Position numbers and translations under genes: made by a program
The notes under the pieces: model-generated
What the model saw: the letters and a program-made list of their open reading frames with translations, nothing else
Told to the model about the DNA's origin: nothing
The model's database searches: none
NCBI RefSeq assembly: GCF_010667575.1
Contig: NZ_JAABNT010000002.1
Span: forward strand, 186,001 to 250,000
Reading direction: 5' to 3'
Source of the DNA: Sulfitobacter sediminilitoris
GTDB lineage: Bacteria > Pseudomonadota > Alphaproteobacteria > Rhodobacterales > Rhodobacteraceae
DNA length: 64,000 nucleotides
In this document: one piece after another, positions 1-10,926 of the stretch
Numbering within the stretch: position 1 is the first letter of the stretch
Layout of the letters: each line of letters opens with the position of its first letter

Positions 1-2896
1 GATGGCGGAAGGACCGGATGCCGCGCTGATTGCCGGTATTGCACGTTTTTACACAGGCGAGGATTTCGGCAAGATGACCCGAAGCATCGTCGGAATGCGG
101 GACACTTTCACCGGCGCATTTCAAAGGGCGGACGCACTGGCGTTGCTGGGACAGCCAACCACGTTGGACGAGCACCAGATCGAAAGTTCTGTCTTTCTTG
201 GCAACGAGCATGGCGTGATCGCCGAGATCATCCCGCATCTTTTGGCCAAGGGCGGCAATGATGAGAAAGCCGGACGTGCACTGCAGCAAATCACAGATTT
301 CGATCAAAGCGCCCTGCCCGTCCTTGAAAAGGTGTTTCTGTTCAGCAGTGGAGCAAAAGCGCCGTTCACCGCCAAGATCGGCAGTTTCCCTACAAAACCA
401 ACGCAAGCCGCTCTTGGTGCCGCGATGGAACAGCTTGAGGCCTTCATGCTGCGGGTCGAAGACGCGAGGGACGCGCGGCTGGCCCTGATGGCGGCAAACA
501 AGGCCGTGGCACTGCATGATTTCGCCCGCGCCTTTCTGAAACGGTATGAGACTGCCAAGCAACTGCGCGGCTGGCTTGATTTCGACGACCTGATCCTCAA
601 GGCGCGCGCGTTGCTGCGTGACAAGGCGGTTGCCGCATGGGTCCTGTACAGGATCGATGGCGGGATCGACCACATTCTGGTGGACGAGGCGCAGGATACG
701 TCGCCCCGGCAGTGGGATGTGATCGAGGCACTGACAGATGAATTCTACAGCGGTTCAGGTGCGCGTACGGACGTTGCCCGGACGCTTTTCGTCGTGGGTG
801 ACAAGAAACAGTCCATCTATTCCTTCCAGGGGGCTGACCCGTTGGAGTTTGACCGCAAGAGCGCCGTTTTTGATGAAAAGATCAATGCCGCAGGGCAGTT
901 CTTTCAGCACCGCTCACTTGATTATTCTTTCCGGTCCTCAAGTGCCATTTTACGTCTTGTAGACACTGCTTTTGATCCCAGAAGGCGGGCCGATTTCGGT
1001 AAGCAGACGCACCATATCGCTTTCAAGGAGGCACTGCCCGGCCGGGTTGACCTGTGGCCTTTGGTGGAGAAGGCCGAAGCAGAGCCGGACCGCCCCTGGA
1101 CCGATCCGCTGGATCGTCGCAGCGCCCAGCACCATACCGTTGTCCTTGCCGAACAGATCGCAGCCCAGATCAAGGCGATGACCGACCCTGATAATCCGAC
1201 CTACATTCCCGATGATGGGCCGCAAAAGGGCACGTTCATCAAACGGCCGGTCCGGGCGGGCGATTTCCTCATACTGGTGCAGCGGCGTTCGGCGTTGTTC
1301 TCCGAAGTGATCCGGGCCTGCAAGGCCGCCGGCTTGCCGATTGCCGGGGCCGACCGCCTTAAGGTCGGGGCGGAACTTGCGGTCAAGGATCTGGCCGCCT
1401 TGCTGTCGTTCCTTGCAACCTCGGATGACAGCCTTTCGCTGGCGACTGCGTTGAAATCCCCTTTGTTCGGGTGGAGCGAACAGGATCTTTTCACCCTCGC
1501 CCATGGCCGCAAGCAGCCCGTCCTTTGGGAAGCCTTGCGAAAGCGGAGCGACGATTATCCAGAAACGCTTGCCATTCTCAGGGACATGCGGTCTCAGGTT
1601 GATTTCCTGCGGCCCTACGATCTGATCGAACGCGTTCTAACCCGGCACCGGGGCCGCGAGAGGCTGCTGTCGCGTCTTGGCCCTGAAGCGGAAGACGGGA
1701 TCAACGCGATGCTGACGCAGGCGCTGGCATATGAACGCAACGATGTGCCAAGCCTGACCGGGTTCATCGAATGGATGCAGACCGATGATCTTGAAATCAA
1801 ACGCCAGATAGATTCCGCCTCGAACCAGATCAGGGTGATGACGGTCCATGGCTCCAAAGGTTTGGAAGCACCTATCGTGATCCTGCCGGACACCGGCCGA
1901 CGCGATGTCACAATCAAGGATGAGATCATCAAGCTGGACGGCGTACCGGTCTGGAAGCCCGCAACAGATGATCTTCCGTCAAAGCTGCGCACAACCGTTG
2001 ATGCAATGAAGGACGCGCAACAGGCAGAACGTTTGCGACTGCTCTATGTCGCCATGACGCGGGCAGAAAAATGGCTGATGATTGCCGCTGCTGGCGATCT
2101 TTCAAAGGACAATACCGCTTGGTACCAGATTGCCGAAGAGGCCATGGGCCACATCAATGCGGTAGAGGTTCCCGGCACCGGGATCAGGCGTTTTCAGGAA
2201 GGTGATTGGAACGCGCTTGAAACTGCCGAGACACCGACAGAAGCTGCCGTTCGTCCCATATTAGAGCCTATTTTCGCGCTCCATGCTCCTGAAGCTGTTG
2301 AAATCGAAGATGTCCAGTCTCCGTCAGATTTGGGCGGTGCCAAGGCGCTCCCCGGAGATCTGGGAGAAGAGAGCGAAGCGGCAAAGGCCTATGGGTCCGT
2401 AATGCACAAGCTGCTTGAAATTCTTCCGGGACTGACTGAACCCGCGTTTTCTGCCGCCGCACAGGCGATCGCCGCGAAGGCTGAGCCAGACCGGGCCGAG
2501 CAGGCCATTGCAGAAACGCGTTCCGTGATCGAAAACGATAACCTTTGCGATATTTTTGCACCCGATACACTGGTCGAGGTCCCCATCACGGCCAAGGTCG
2601 GCGAACGGAGGTTGCACGGCGTGGTGGACCGGTTACGGATCACGGATTCCGTCGTGCAACTGATCGACTACAAGACCAACCGGCACGTCCCGCCGGACCC
2701 TGCCGCCTGCCCGGAAGGGATCCTGCGGCAAATGGGCGCCTACGCGGCGATGCTGTCGCAAATATTTCCCGATCACGAAATCAGAACAGCGGTCCTCTGG
2801 ACGGTGAACGCGACCCTCATGCCCCTGCCCCACGATCTTGTGACAAAGGCGTTTGCGCAGTCAGATCACCTTGACGTAGGGCAGTCACGTTCCTAG
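1..2896 (+). CDS. addA: AddA helicase-nuclease, 5' truncated by window edge
   Basis: This is the large subunit of the AddAB helicase-nuclease, which resects double-strand breaks before RecA-dependent repair. 964 residues are visible; the family is usually about 1100-1180, so the N-terminal part with the Walker A motif lies upstream of the window. UvrD-type helicase motifs are seen in order: DEAQDT (near residue 225), [33 protein letters not shown] and [12 protein letters not shown]. The C-terminus carries the RecB-like nuclease motif, GSVMHKLLE and then VDRL..LIDYKTN, with the catalytic D and K of the PD-(D/E)XK fold. It is followed by trxA after 40 bp. addB would be expected just upstream. 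Confidence 0.95.
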   Translation, partial: MAEGPDAALIAGIARFYTGEDFGKMTRSIVGMRDTFTGAFQRADALALLGQPTTLDEHQIESSVFLGNEHGVIAEIIPHLLAKGGNDEKAGRALQQITDFDQSALPVLEKVFLFSSGAKAPFTAKIGSFPTKPTQAALGAAMEQLEAFMLRVEDARDARLALMAANKAVALHDFARAFLKRYETAKQLRGWLDFDDLILKARALLRDKAVAAWVLYRIDGGIDHILVDEAQDTSPRQWDVIEALTDEFYSGSGARTDVARTLFVVGDKKQSIYSFQGADPLEFDRKSAVFDEKINAAGQFFQHRSLDYSFRSSSAILRLVDTAFDPRRRADFGKQTHHIAFKEALPGRVDLWPLVEKAEAEPDRPWTDPLDRRSAQHHTVVLAEQIAAQIKAMTDPDNPTYIPDDGPQKGTFIKRPVRAGDFLILVQRRSALFSEVIRACKAAGLPIAGADRLKVGAELAVKDLAALLSFLATSDDSLSLATALKSPLFGWSEQDLFTLAHGRKQPVLWEALRKRSDDYPETLAILRDMRSQVDFLRPYDLIERVLTRHRGRERLLSRLGPEAEDGINAMLTQALAYERNDVPSLTGFIEWMQTDDLEIKRQIDSASNQIRVMTVHGSKGLEAPIVILPDTGRRDVTIKDEIIKLDGVPVWKPATDDLPSKLRTTVDAMKDAQQAERLRLLYVAMTRAEKWLMIAAAGDLSKDNTAWYQIAEEAMGHINAVEVPGTGIRRFQEGDWNALETAETPTEAAVRPILEPIFALHAPEAVEIEDVQSPSDLGGAKALPGDLGEESEAAKAYGSVMHKLLEILPGLTEPAFSAAAQAIAAKAEPDRAEQAIAETRSVIENDNLCDIFAPDTLVEVPITAKVGERRLHGVVDRLRITDSVVQLIDYKTNRHVPPDPAACPEGILRQMGAYAAMLSQIFPDHEIRTAVLWTVNATLMPLPHDLVTKAFAQSDHLDVGQSRS

Positions 2897-2936
2897 GTTC
2901 TGCACAACACAATGTAACGCTTCTCAGGAGAGCATC

Positions 2937-3257
2937 ATGGCCACGGTCGCAGTCACAGACGCAACATTCGACGCCGAAGTTAAGAATTCCGATATCCCCG
3001 TTGTGGTGGATTTCTGGGCAGAGTGGTGCGGGCCCTGCAAACAGATCGGCCCAGCGCTTGAGGAGTTGTCAGCCGAGATGGACGGTAAGGTCAAAATCGT
3101 CAAAGTGAACGTGGATGAGAACCCGAATTCCCCAGCCCAGATGGGTGTGCGCGGCATTCCGGCCTTGTTTGTTTTCAAGGACGGTCAGGTCGTTTCAAAC
3201 ATGGCCGGCGCCAAGCCAAAGGCCGCGCTGCAAAGTTGGATCGAAGAGTCGATCTAA
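2937..3257 (+). CDS. trxA: Thioredoxin
   Basis: A 106-residue classical thioredoxin, the cytoplasmic dithiol donor for reductases such as ribonucleotide reductase and methionine sulfoxide reductase. The active site WCGPC is at residues 30-34, with cysteines 31 and 34, and the [11 protein letters not shown] segment carries the conserved cis-proline. Length is typical. The ATG has a good ribosome site (AGGAGA, about 7 nt upstream). An intrinsic terminator-like hairpin follows at 3283, so trxA probably ends a transcript that may include addA. Confidence 0.97.
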   Translation: MATVAVTDATFDAEVKNSDIPVVVDFWAEWCGPCKQIGPALEELSAEMDGKVKIVKVNVDENPNSPAQMGVRGIPALFVFKDGQVVSNMAGAKPKAALQSWIEESI

Positions 3258-3282
3258 GCCTTTTGGCAACTGAAGATTTCAG

Positions 3283-3314
3283 AGGCGCTCCAAACGGGGC
3301 GCCTTCTTCATTTC
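3283..3314 (+). terminator. Intrinsic terminator-like hairpin after trxA
   Basis: AGGCGCTCC (3283-3291) pairs with GGGGCGCCT (3296-3304) around the loop AAAC, with one G-T pair, and a T-rich stretch follows. It lies between convergent trxA and the minus-strand gene ending at 3343, so it may serve both. The T run is imperfect. Confidence 0.6.
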
Positions 3315-3342
3315 ATACCGTTAAGGCTTAGTTGCGCGGGCG

Positions 3343-4248
3343 TTACACCACCGGCCAGCCAAACCGTCTCAACCGGGATGCAATCTTGTCCTCCGCATCC
3401 TCGCGCCCCGCGTTGATCGACTGATCCTGCCAAAACCACCAGATGTACTTGTCATAGGCCGGTGCCAGCGTCGCCACCTTCGCAAAGCTCTTGTCCAGTG
3501 CGCCCATATCTACCCGTTCCGCGATATGGTGAAAGTCGATCTGACCAAACAAGAGAGCCGGTTTTCCAAAGAAATATCCCGAGAATCCCGCGCCCGAATT
3601 CTGGGTTACCACGTAATCGCAGGTGCGCAGATATTGCGCCATATTACCGGTATCGACCGTCAGCCGCGGATGCTTGCGTTCCAGCGCATCAAGATCGGCC
3701 AGTTCCTTGCGCGTGTAGCTTTCTTTTGGATGCAAGGTTGCCACGATATTTCGCTTTGGATCGTTTTCTAGGCAGTGTTCAATCATCTCAAGGGGGCTGC
3801 AGGCCTGAAACAGACGTTCGCGCCCCAGTTGCCCCTGCAAAGGCACATAGACAAACCCATCCCGCCGCGCCTTTTGCGACGCATCACCAAACAGACGGTT
3901 TTGCCAGTAGCTGTAGAAACGGGGCGCGTCCTTGGATGCGCATTCCGGATCAAATGTGGCCCGCGCCACATCCCACTGCCAGCGTTGCGCGACCGCCTCG
4001 ATCTGCCAGAACGGATAGTGATAGACCCGGCGGAAGACCAATCCCCTGTCATTCGGCGGGTTCACCATGTGCGAGAGCGAATATCCGTCTGCTGGCACAT
4101 CACTGGCAGGCAATCTGTGGAAGGTCGGGTCAAAGCCCGCCCGCTTCATCACCTTCACCACAAGGTTTATGAAATTATGTTCCCCGTTCGCAGCGGAAGT
4201 GCGCAAGGGCTCTTCCAGATAGAAACGAAAAGTTGCGTCATGGGTCAT
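3343..4248 (-). CDS. Uncharacterised glycosyltransferase/capsule-type protein
   Basis: A 301-residue soluble protein with no signal peptide or membrane segment. I do not recognise a named family with certainty. The C-terminal half looks like a nucleotide-sugar-dependent transferase or capsule-synthesis fold: a segment near residues 210-235 reads VVTQNSGAGFSGYFFGKPAL, resembling the donor-binding turn in which a protein checks a screened site and a GKP motif follows. A VATLHPKESYT stretch sits about 45 residues before it. Aromatic and His-rich N-terminal half. It stands alone, divergent from hslVU and convergent with trxA, with no other polysaccharide genes beside it. Function is inference only. 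Confidence 0.7.
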   Translation of the reverse strand: MTHDATFRFYLEEPLRTSAANGEHNFINLVVKVMKRAGFDPTFHRLPASDVPADGYSLSHMVNPPNDRGLVFRRVYHYPFWQIEAVAQRWQWDVARATFDPECASKDAPRFYSYWQNRLFGDASQKARRDGFVYVPLQGQLGRERLFQACSPLEMIEHCLENDPKRNIVATLHPKESYTRKELADLDALERKHPRLTVDTGNMAQYLRTCDYVVTQNSGAGFSGYFFGKPALLFGQIDFHHIAERVDMGALDKSFAKVATLAPAYDKYIWWFWQDQSINAGREDAEDKIASRLRRFGWPVV

Positions 4249-4294
4249 GGCAGAACGTTATCTGCTCCGATCCTGTCTCACAACCAGCGCTGCC

Positions 4295-4323
4295 CTTGTG
4301 CCTCTGATCCATGGGGGCCATAT
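4295..4323 (+). promoter_or_regulatory. Sigma-32-like heat-shock promoter of hslVU
   Basis: CTTGTG at 4295-4300 and CCATAT at 4318-4323 are separated by exactly 17 nt, matching the RpoH pattern CTTG...CCATNT. The -10 element is 26 nt before the hslV ATG at 4350. Heat-shock control of hslVU is established in proteobacteria; its use here is inferred from the match. Confidence 0.6.
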
Positions 4324-4349
4324 ACCCACGAAGAACAACGGAGACATAC

Positions 4350-4907
4350 ATGGCACAAGACGATTTCCCCGGTTGGCACGGCACCACGATCATCGGCGTG
4401 AAAAAGGGCGGTGAAGTGGTGATTGCAGGCGACGGGCAAGTGAGCCTTGGCCAGACTGTCATCAAGGGCACTGCACGCAAGGTGCGCCGCCTGTCGCCCG
4501 GCGGGTTCGATGTGGTTGCAGGTTTTGCCGGATCGACGGCAGACGCCTTTACGCTGCTGGAACGGCTTGAGGCCAAGCTGGAGGCGACACCAGGGCAATT
4601 GCAACGCGCAAGCGTGGAACTGGCCAAGGACTGGCGCACGGACAAGTACCTGCAAAAGCTCGAAGCGATGCTGATTGTGACCGATGGCAGTGAACTTTTG
4701 GTGATCACCGGCGCGGGCGATGTTCTTGAACCCGAACATGACGTGGCCGCCATCGGCTCTGGCGGTAACTACGCGCTGGCTGCCGCGCGCGGCATGATCG
4801 ACAGCGACCGTGATGCGGAAGGTGTCGCCCGCGACGCGATGGCAATTGCCGCAGACATTTGTGTGTACACCAACGGCAACCTTACCGTGGAGAAAATTTC
4901 GAAATGA
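4350..4907 (+). CDS. hslV: ATP-dependent protease subunit HslV
   Basis: Peptidase subunit of the HslUV (ClpYQ) protease, a dodecamer with proteasome-beta fold that degrades misfolded and regulatory proteins in the cytoplasm. 185 residues. The mature N-terminal threonine should be T12 in the segment WHGTTIIG, so an 11-residue propeptide must be removed; alphaproteobacterial HslV usually carries such an extension, while the E. coli enzyme begins [15 protein letters not shown] and [14 protein letters not shown] are typical. I chose ATG 4350, with GGAG at 4340-4343, over an earlier ATG at 4311, because the -10 of the promoter overlaps the region in between. The stop overlaps the hslU start (ATGA). 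Confidence 0.97.
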   Translation: MAQDDFPGWHGTTIIGVKKGGEVVIAGDGQVSLGQTVIKGTARKVRRLSPGGFDVVAGFAGSTADAFTLLERLEAKLEATPGQLQRASVELAKDWRTDKYLQKLEAMLIVTDGSELLVITGAGDVLEPEHDVAAIGSGGNYALAAARGMIDSDRDAEGVARDAMAIAADICVYTNGNLTVEKISK

Positions 4908-6211
4908 CCGATCTGACCCCCCGCGAAATCGTATCGGAACTGGACCGCTTTATCATTGGTCAGAAAGACGCAAAACGCGCAGTCGCCGTAGCGCTGCGCA
5001 ACCGGTGGCGTCGCAAGCAGCTGGGTGATGATCTGCGCGAGGAAGTTTACCCAAAGAATATCCTGATGATCGGGCCCACCGGTGTCGGCAAGACAGAGAT
5101 CAGCCGCCGCTTGGCAAAGCTGGCACGCGCGCCGTTCCTCAAGGTTGAAGCCACAAAATTTACCGAAGTCGGTTATGTCGGCCGGGATGTGGAGCAGATC
5201 ATCCGCGATCTGGTCGATGCCTCCATCGCCATGACACGCGAACACATGCGCGAGGACGTCAAAGCCAAGGCCCACAAAGCTGCCGAAGAACGCGTGATTG
5301 ACGCCATTGCAGGCACGGAGGCCCGCGAAGGAACGCGCGATATGTTCCGAAAAAAGCTCAAGGACGGTCTGCTGGACGACACGATGATCGATCTCGAGGT
5401 CACGGAAACATCCAGCCCTTTTCCGATGATGGAAATCCCCGGTCAGCCCGGCATGGGTGCAGGCATGATGAACCTTGGTGATCTGTTTGGCAAAGCATTG
5501 GGCGGGCGCACAACAACCAAGCGGCTGTCTGTCGCCGAAAGCTATGAGATCCTGATTGGTGAGGAAGCGGACAAGCTGCTGGATGACGAAACCGTCACCC
5601 GCAACGCTATCGAAGCGGTTGAACAGAACGGTATCGTTTTCCTTGATGAGATCGACAAGGTTTGCGCGCGCTCTGATGCACGCGGCGCCGATGTCAGCCG
5701 CGAAGGTGTGCAGCGCGACCTGCTGCCCCTGATCGAAGGCACAACTGTCAGCACCAAACACGGGCCAGTAAAAACCGATCACGTACTCTTTATCGCATCG
5801 GGTGCCTTCCACATTGCCAAACCATCTGACCTTCTGCCCGAATTGCAGGGCCGTCTGCCAATCCGCGTAGAACTGCGGGCGCTGACGGAAGAAGATTTCG
5901 TGCGCATTCTGACAGAGACGGACAACGCGCTGACCCTGCAATACACCGCTTTGATGGGAACCGAAGAGGTGACTGTCAGCTTTACTCAGGAAGGCATCGC
6001 AGCGCTGGCCAAGATTGCCGCGGATGTGAACCATACGGTCGAGAACATCGGTGCGCGGCGCCTTTATACGGTGATGGAACGGGTGTTCGAGGAGTTGTCC
6101 TTTACCGCCCCGGACCGTGCCGGCGAAAACATCGAAGTAAACGCAGATTTCGTTGAAAAGAACCTGGGTGAGCTGACCCGCTCTGCCGATCTGAGCCGCT
6201 ACGTGCTTTGA
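4904..6211 (+). CDS. hslU: HslU ATPase, unfoldase of the HslUV protease
   Basis: AAA+ unfoldase (ClpY) that feeds substrates into HslV. 435 residues, normal for the family. Walker A GPTGVGKT is at residues 57-64, Walker B with IVFLDEIDK near residue 250, and the I-domain lies between them, with a Met/Gly-rich stretch around residues 170-195. The C-terminus ends in LSRYVL, the conserved tail that docks on HslV. The start overlaps hslV by 4 nt, so translation is coupled. A long GC-rich hairpin follows at 6220. Confidence 0.98.
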   Translation: MTDLTPREIVSELDRFIIGQKDAKRAVAVALRNRWRRKQLGDDLREEVYPKNILMIGPTGVGKTEISRRLAKLARAPFLKVEATKFTEVGYVGRDVEQIIRDLVDASIAMTREHMREDVKAKAHKAAEERVIDAIAGTEAREGTRDMFRKKLKDGLLDDTMIDLEVTETSSPFPMMEIPGQPGMGAGMMNLGDLFGKALGGRTTTKRLSVAESYEILIGEEADKLLDDETVTRNAIEAVEQNGIVFLDEIDKVCARSDARGADVSREGVQRDLLPLIEGTTVSTKHGPVKTDHVLFIASGAFHIAKPSDLLPELQGRLPIRVELRALTEEDFVRILTETDNALTLQYTALMGTEEVTVSFTQEGIAALAKIAADVNHTVENIGARRLYTVMERVFEELSFTAPDRAGENIEVNADFVEKNLGELTRSADLSRYVL

Positions 6212-6219
6212 ACGAAAAA

Positions 6220-6250
6220 CGCGCGCCAGTTCCCTGGCGCGCGCTCTGAT
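6220..6250 (+). terminator. GC-rich hairpin between hslU and the RTX gene
   Basis: CGCGCGCCAG (6220-6229) pairs perfectly with CTGGCGCGCG (6234-6243) around TTCC. A weak T-rich segment follows at 6245-6254. It lies between the convergent hslU and RTX stops and could act on both strands. The missing strong T run keeps confidence moderate. Confidence 0.6.
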
Positions 6251-6265
6251 TTTCAATGTTTCCGA

Positions 6266-8866
6266 TCAGAATGTGTATTCGACAAAGTCCGTATTTGTCA
6301 GGCCAATAAGATCAGACAATTCAGTGATGTTGGCGAATTCGGCAGTCATTGAGCGGCTGGATGCCGTGGACCAGTCATTGTCGAACCACAGCTCGCCCTT
6401 GCCGGACGTTTGGTTGAAAACCAAGAGATAGGTGTTGGTCGCCCCAACAGAGGTTTGCGTGATCTGATCATTTGTCGCAGCCAATTGAAGCTCAACCAGC
6501 TTGTCTGAATCCGCGTTTGTCAGATTGGCAACAGCCTGCAAGTTCTGGACATAGTCATTGGTACTAAGGGCCGTCCCCGCCGTGGTCGCATTGGTGTTGC
6601 CAAAATCAACACGCTCAAGTCCAATCTTGTCCTGACCTGCAACAAAGTCCTGAATCGTATCGGTACTATTCCAGTCCGAGAAGCGGAACTGATCCGATCC
6701 GCCGTTGCCCGTCAGGACATCATTGCCGCCCAAACCATAGAGGATGTCATTGCCAGAACCGCCTTCAATCGCATCCGCCGTGCCAGATCCAGCAATTCGC
6801 AATGCACCCGTGGCGCTGGATCCGTCAAGGTTCACACCGGTTTCGAAACCCCTCTCATCAGAGCTTGCCGTGAGCGATACGCCCACCTCGGCCGTGATGG
6901 TCAGAGCCTGGGATCCGGAAATGCCAAAGTTGCTTGGGCCGTTCTGGTTGGCGAAGGCAAAGTAATTATTGCTGCCATTATCCACTGCACGAATGACGTT
7001 GGCATTGGCGTTCGTCCCACTAGAGATGATCTCGACCGAACTGATGTTCGAGTTGCCAAACCCGATTGCTGCCGTGTCATTACCTGTGTTGGTGTCGGAA
7101 AGGATCCGCACTTCACCGTTCGTTTCACTGTCTGCGCTCAGTTCAAAGGTGAGCGCCTGTCCTGCGGTATCTGCCGCAAAGCGGAGCGCCTCATCACCGC
7201 GGCCCACATCGGACTGGAAGACAAACCTGTCATCGCCCGTCACACCAGTGATGTTCAGCCGACTGTCATTTCCGGTCTGACCATCAAAGATGAACGTGTC
7301 GATCGTGGTATAATCATTCGCATCAAGACTGGAGGTGCTGTCGGCAGAGCCCAATGCCTCAAACCCATTCGCCGCGTTGACGGAAGTCGCAGAGAGGTTG
7401 GTGAACGAGTTGACGACCAGAGTGTCTTCGCCCGCGCCGCCATCCAAAGACAACGTATTGGGATTGTTGAAGAGACTGTTGTTCAAAACAACAGAATCGT
7501 CCTGCCCGCTGCCGGTAAATGAGAAATCCGACTGCGTATTACTGCCCGCCCGCAGGTTCAGGCCCCCTCCGGACAAGGCGCTGGCATCTACGGACTTCAG
7601 AAGCTCAAAATTATCGATAGTGTCTTCGAGGTTCAGCTGTTGTGTCCCCGTGATCACCAGCGACTCCAGTTCCAGACTGATCATGTTCAGAAAGGATTCT
7701 GTGGTCCCACCGGTCTCGATATTTGCGTTCTCAAATCCTGTGTCTGCATTGTTTAACTGCGCATCAGCGATCAAGAACGTAGAGGAAGAATCCTCGGTCC
7801 CTGAATCTGCGATAAACAGATCAAAACTGTCGTTGGTTGATGCACTTCGGTCACCCTTGAAGTTCACCCCCACTGCCCCGTCGACATTCTCCATCCGAAT
7901 GCTGGTTCCGATGTCCAGATTACTAAAACCCGTCAACGTGCTTGGGCCGCTGTCCTTCGCGGTGACTTCGGTCTCGCCCACAATGGCGTTGAAATTAAGA
8001 ATAAAGATCCCGTTGGACGTTTCATTGGTGACAACAGCCTTTTCCAACCCAGAGGCCGCCGGTGAAACAATCTGTCCCCCGCTCGTGGTTGAAATGACCC
8101 GCACATTCAGTGTGTCGGTACCATCACCCGCTGCGATATTGTCGCTGCTCTGCAACGTTCCGCCATTGTTGGCCTCAACTGTCGCCGAATATGTGTCGTC
8201 ACCAGTGGTGCCTTGGGTGTCTGCAGCGCCACCGCCGCCGCCGGGCTGATCTGTTCCGGTTGTCAGGTTCACGGAAATACCTGTCTGCGTGCCGCCACCA
8301 AAACTGGCAATGAAGGCATCAGTCGCCGTTGTCGCCGAATCGAGAGACGCAGGATCAGCCGTGACATTCTTTTGAAGATCCGTTGCTGCAGTCACGTCTG
8401 CAGGCGTGAATACATAGGTCGACCCACCCGGAGTGGCATTCAGTTGAGTATAGAAATCCAGACCAGCGGCCACTTTGTTCGCGACGACATCCTGGTCCGG
8501 TGATGTTGTTGCACCAGCGATAATCAGGCTGATGGCCTGACCTACGGAAAACTCACCAGAGTTGATCTTTCCAGCCCAAAAATCCTTGCCAGCCTGATCC
8601 GGGGCTCTGTTGAACAGATTGTCATACACCGTGTCAATGAATGTACCCAGATCAACGAGAGTTGGGTTCGGCTGCTGCGCCGGGTCAAAAAACGGATAGT
8701 TCGCGCGTGTCTCGGGCTGGGTTGAAAAGTCGACCGCCATCTCTGCCAAGGAAAACCCTCGATCAAACGCACCGATCCAAAAATTCAGGCCAAGCGCGTC
8801 TGGCGCCCGGTTATACTAGCCAACATAGAGTTTGATAATTTCATTAATTTCTGCGGCAGTTGCCAT
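6266..8866 (-). pseudogene. DUF4214/RTX calcium-binding protein, interrupted by amber codon 17
   Basis: A large acidic secreted-type protein. From the well-placed ATG at 8866 (AGGGGGA 8 nt upstream) the frame reads MATAAEINEIIKLYVG and then TAG, then continues without another stop to 6266. The segment around the TAG is a DUF4214 repeat (YNRAPDALGLNFW) that matches a second, intact repeat further on (FNRAPDQAGKDFW). A long Asp/Asn/Ser/Thr-rich middle follows, then RTX nonapeptides near the C-terminus (GGSGNDILYGLGGNDVLTGN) and an acidic ending, as in type I secreted proteins, with no N-terminal signal peptide. No adjacent ABC/HlyD exporter is seen. If translation restarts after the TAG, the first options are TTG 8749 or ATG 8740, giving about 825 residues. 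DUF4214 and RTX repeats are known; the role is unknown. Confidence 0.75.
8816..8818 (-). other. In-frame amber (TAG) codon in DUF4214 repeat
   Basis: The minus-strand codon is TAG at position 17 of the frame that begins at 8866, and every codon on both sides stays in frame. The second DUF4214 repeat of the same protein has Leu at the aligned position and homologous repeats commonly have Tyr here; TAC or TAT to TAG is a single-base change. Confidence 0.85.
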
Positions 8867-9118
8867 TGTTTGGTCCCCCTATCAATCCATCGATGGTATC
8901 ACGCATTTCTATCCGCGATACGTCTTAATTTGCGCGAGCCTAGCGATATCCAGATTTTGATGAAAAAGTACTGTTCACAGGATAGTTGTGTATGGTCGGT
9001 TCGCCTTCAGATGGCAGTATTCTGGACTGCTTTACCTATGCATCAAAGACTTCCAGGTCCTGGCTCTGGTCGTCATTTCAAACGCTGGTTTCTGTACCCC
9101 AAGACGGTATAAGCGCGA

Positions 9119-10336
9119 ATGGACTATCTCCGCTTCCTCCGCGCCAACTGGCCGTTCTTGCTGGCAGGTTTTCTGCTGACTTTTACGTCGTCATATGGCC
9201 AGACCTATTTCATTTCCTTGTTCGCAGGAGAGATCAAAGCGGACTTTGACCTGACAGACGGGCAATGGGGCGGCATCTATACCGTCGGTACCACAGCTTC
9301 TGCCCTCGCGATGATCTGGGCCGGGGTATTGACCGACCGGTTTCGCGTGCGGGTCCTTGCGTTGGGCGTGATGCTGGCCTTGGCCGCTGCCTGCATGGCG
9401 ATGTCCATAAACACATCATGGATCCTATTGATGGGCGTCATTTTCGCGTTGCGGCTGACTGGTCAGGGAATGATGTCGCAGCTTGGCGCTGTTGCCATGG
9501 TCCGTTGGTTCGAGGCAACGCGCGGCAAAGCACTGTCATTGTCGTCAATGGGATTTGCAGCCGGGCAGGCCATCTTGCCGGTGGTTTTCGTAGCGCTCTT
9601 CGCTGTCGTGCACTGGCGCATGCTTTGGGTGCTGGCAGCGGCTCTTGTCCTGATAACGATCCCCATATTGCTGATGCTCCTTCGCCAGGAACGCACGCCG
9701 CAATCAATGGCCGCCGAAGCACAGATTGCCGGAATGGATGGCCAGCACTGGACACGTGGTCAGATGCTGCGATCAGGATTATTCTTTCTGATGATCCCTA
9801 TGATTGTAGGCCCGTCAGCGTGGGGAACGGCGTTGCTCTTTCAACAGGTCCACCTGACGCAGGTCAAAGGCTGGGAGCTGGTGGCCTACGTAGGCCTGAT
9901 GCCGATTTATACGGTGTCATCCGTGCTCTCCACTTTCCTCTCCGGCTGGGCCATCGATCGCTTTGGCGTCAGCCGGATTGTCCCGTTTCAGATGCTGCCT
10001 TTCGCGGCGTCTTTCGCCGTCCTGACTTTTGCCGACACGATTTTTATGGCGGGCGTGGGGCTTGTCATCTTTGGTGTGGGGCAGGGGTTGCAGGCCACGG
10101 GTTCTTCGACGTTTTGGGCTGAATACTATGGTACCCGCCACATTGGTTCGATCAAGTCTGTTGCTGCGGCATTAATGGTCTTTGGGTCAGCCATTGGGCC
10201 GGGCATCACGGGTGTGCTGATTGATTTTGGTATCAACTTCCCGGATCAGATGCTGCCCATTGCGGTGTACTATCTGTTCGCTGCCGGTCTCGCGACGATA
10301 GGGATCGTTCGCTATCGACCGACGCTGGGTCGTTAA
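9119..10336 (+). CDS. MFS transporter
   Basis: A 405-residue inner-membrane permease of the major facilitator superfamily with about 12 hydrophobic segments, two sets of six with a longer loop around residues 190-220. The loop-2-3 signature is visible as AGVLTDRFRVRVLALG near residues 62-80. Substrate cannot be told; the overall pattern (LTDGQWGGIYTVGTTASAL) is close to the group often labelled oxalate/formate or general anion permeases. No SD site is clear before ATG 9119. Its stop shares TTAA with the smr stop. Confidence 0.9.
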   Translation: MDYLRFLRANWPFLLAGFLLTFTSSYGQTYFISLFAGEIKADFDLTDGQWGGIYTVGTTASALAMIWAGVLTDRFRVRVLALGVMLALAAACMAMSINTSWILLMGVIFALRLTGQGMMSQLGAVAMVRWFEATRGKALSLSSMGFAAGQAILPVVFVALFAVVHWRMLWVLAAALVLITIPILLMLLRQERTPQSMAAEAQIAGMDGQHWTRGQMLRSGLFFLMIPMIVGPSAWGTALLFQQVHLTQVKGWELVAYVGLMPIYTVSSVLSTFLSGWAIDRFGVSRIVPFQMLPFAASFAVLTFADTIFMAGVGLVIFGVGQGLQATGSSTFWAEYYGTRHIGSIKSVAAALMVFGSAIGPGITGVLIDFGINFPDQMLPIAVYYLFAAGLATIGIVRYRPTLGR

Positions 10337-10926
10337 CGTTGCCTGCGCAGATAAACATAGTATGCGCCCTGGCCACCGTGACTGACATGCGACTGCGTTA
10401 CCTGTAGAATGACCGAAGAAAGCGGCGGCATCGACAACCATTGGGGCACCTGATGGCGCAAGACACCGTGCCGCACAGGAATCGGCCCACCTTCGTCGCG
10501 CTGCTTGCCCTTGCCCGTAATCACCAGAACAAGGCGCTTGCCGCTTTGATGCGCAGACATGATGAACCGGTTCAGAGCAGGATGCGCACGGTCGAGCGTC
10601 ATGCCGTGCAAATCAATCCGGCCCTCCGGTTTCAGCTTGCCCCGTTTCATCTTGCCGAACGCCTTTTGGTCCATTTGTACCGGGTCACGGTTCAGCCGAT
10701 CCGGGAGAGAAGGCACAAGATCATGGCCGCTGTGTTTGGATTTGCCTGCTGGTTTTCCCATCAGCACGGTTTTTGATTTGCGTAACGCCGGTGGCGCAGG
10801 GGCAGGGACGTCAATTTCTGGCGTGAAAAGGGATTTTAGGTCCAGCTTCTCGGTGCGGTCCGTGACCTGCCGCCACAATGCCAGATCATCATCGTTCAGT
10901 GGGCCGTGTCTGCGGTTGCGCGTCAT
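10333..10926 (-). CDS. Smr-domain protein
   Basis: A 197-residue protein with a C-terminal Smr (small MutS-related) domain, a nicking/RNA- or DNA-cleaving fold. The hallmark RIDLHGMTLDRAH is near residue 103, followed by VLVITGKGKQRDEGG (TGKG motif). The N-terminal 90 residues are low-complexity and charged, with Pro and Lys, and are likely disordered. It is the last gene of the minus-strand run tim44-mltA-smr, starting 4 nt inside mltA. Its exact substrate in alphaproteobacteria is not known. Confidence 0.92.
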   Translation of the reverse strand: MTRNRRHGPLNDDDLALWRQVTDRTEKLDLKSLFTPEIDVPAPAPPALRKSKTVLMGKPAGKSKHSGHDLVPSLPDRLNRDPVQMDQKAFGKMKRGKLKPEGRIDLHGMTLDRAHPALNRFIMSAHQSGKRLVLVITGKGKQRDEGGPIPVRHGVLRHQVPQWLSMPPLSSVILQVTQSHVSHGGQGAYYVYLRRQR

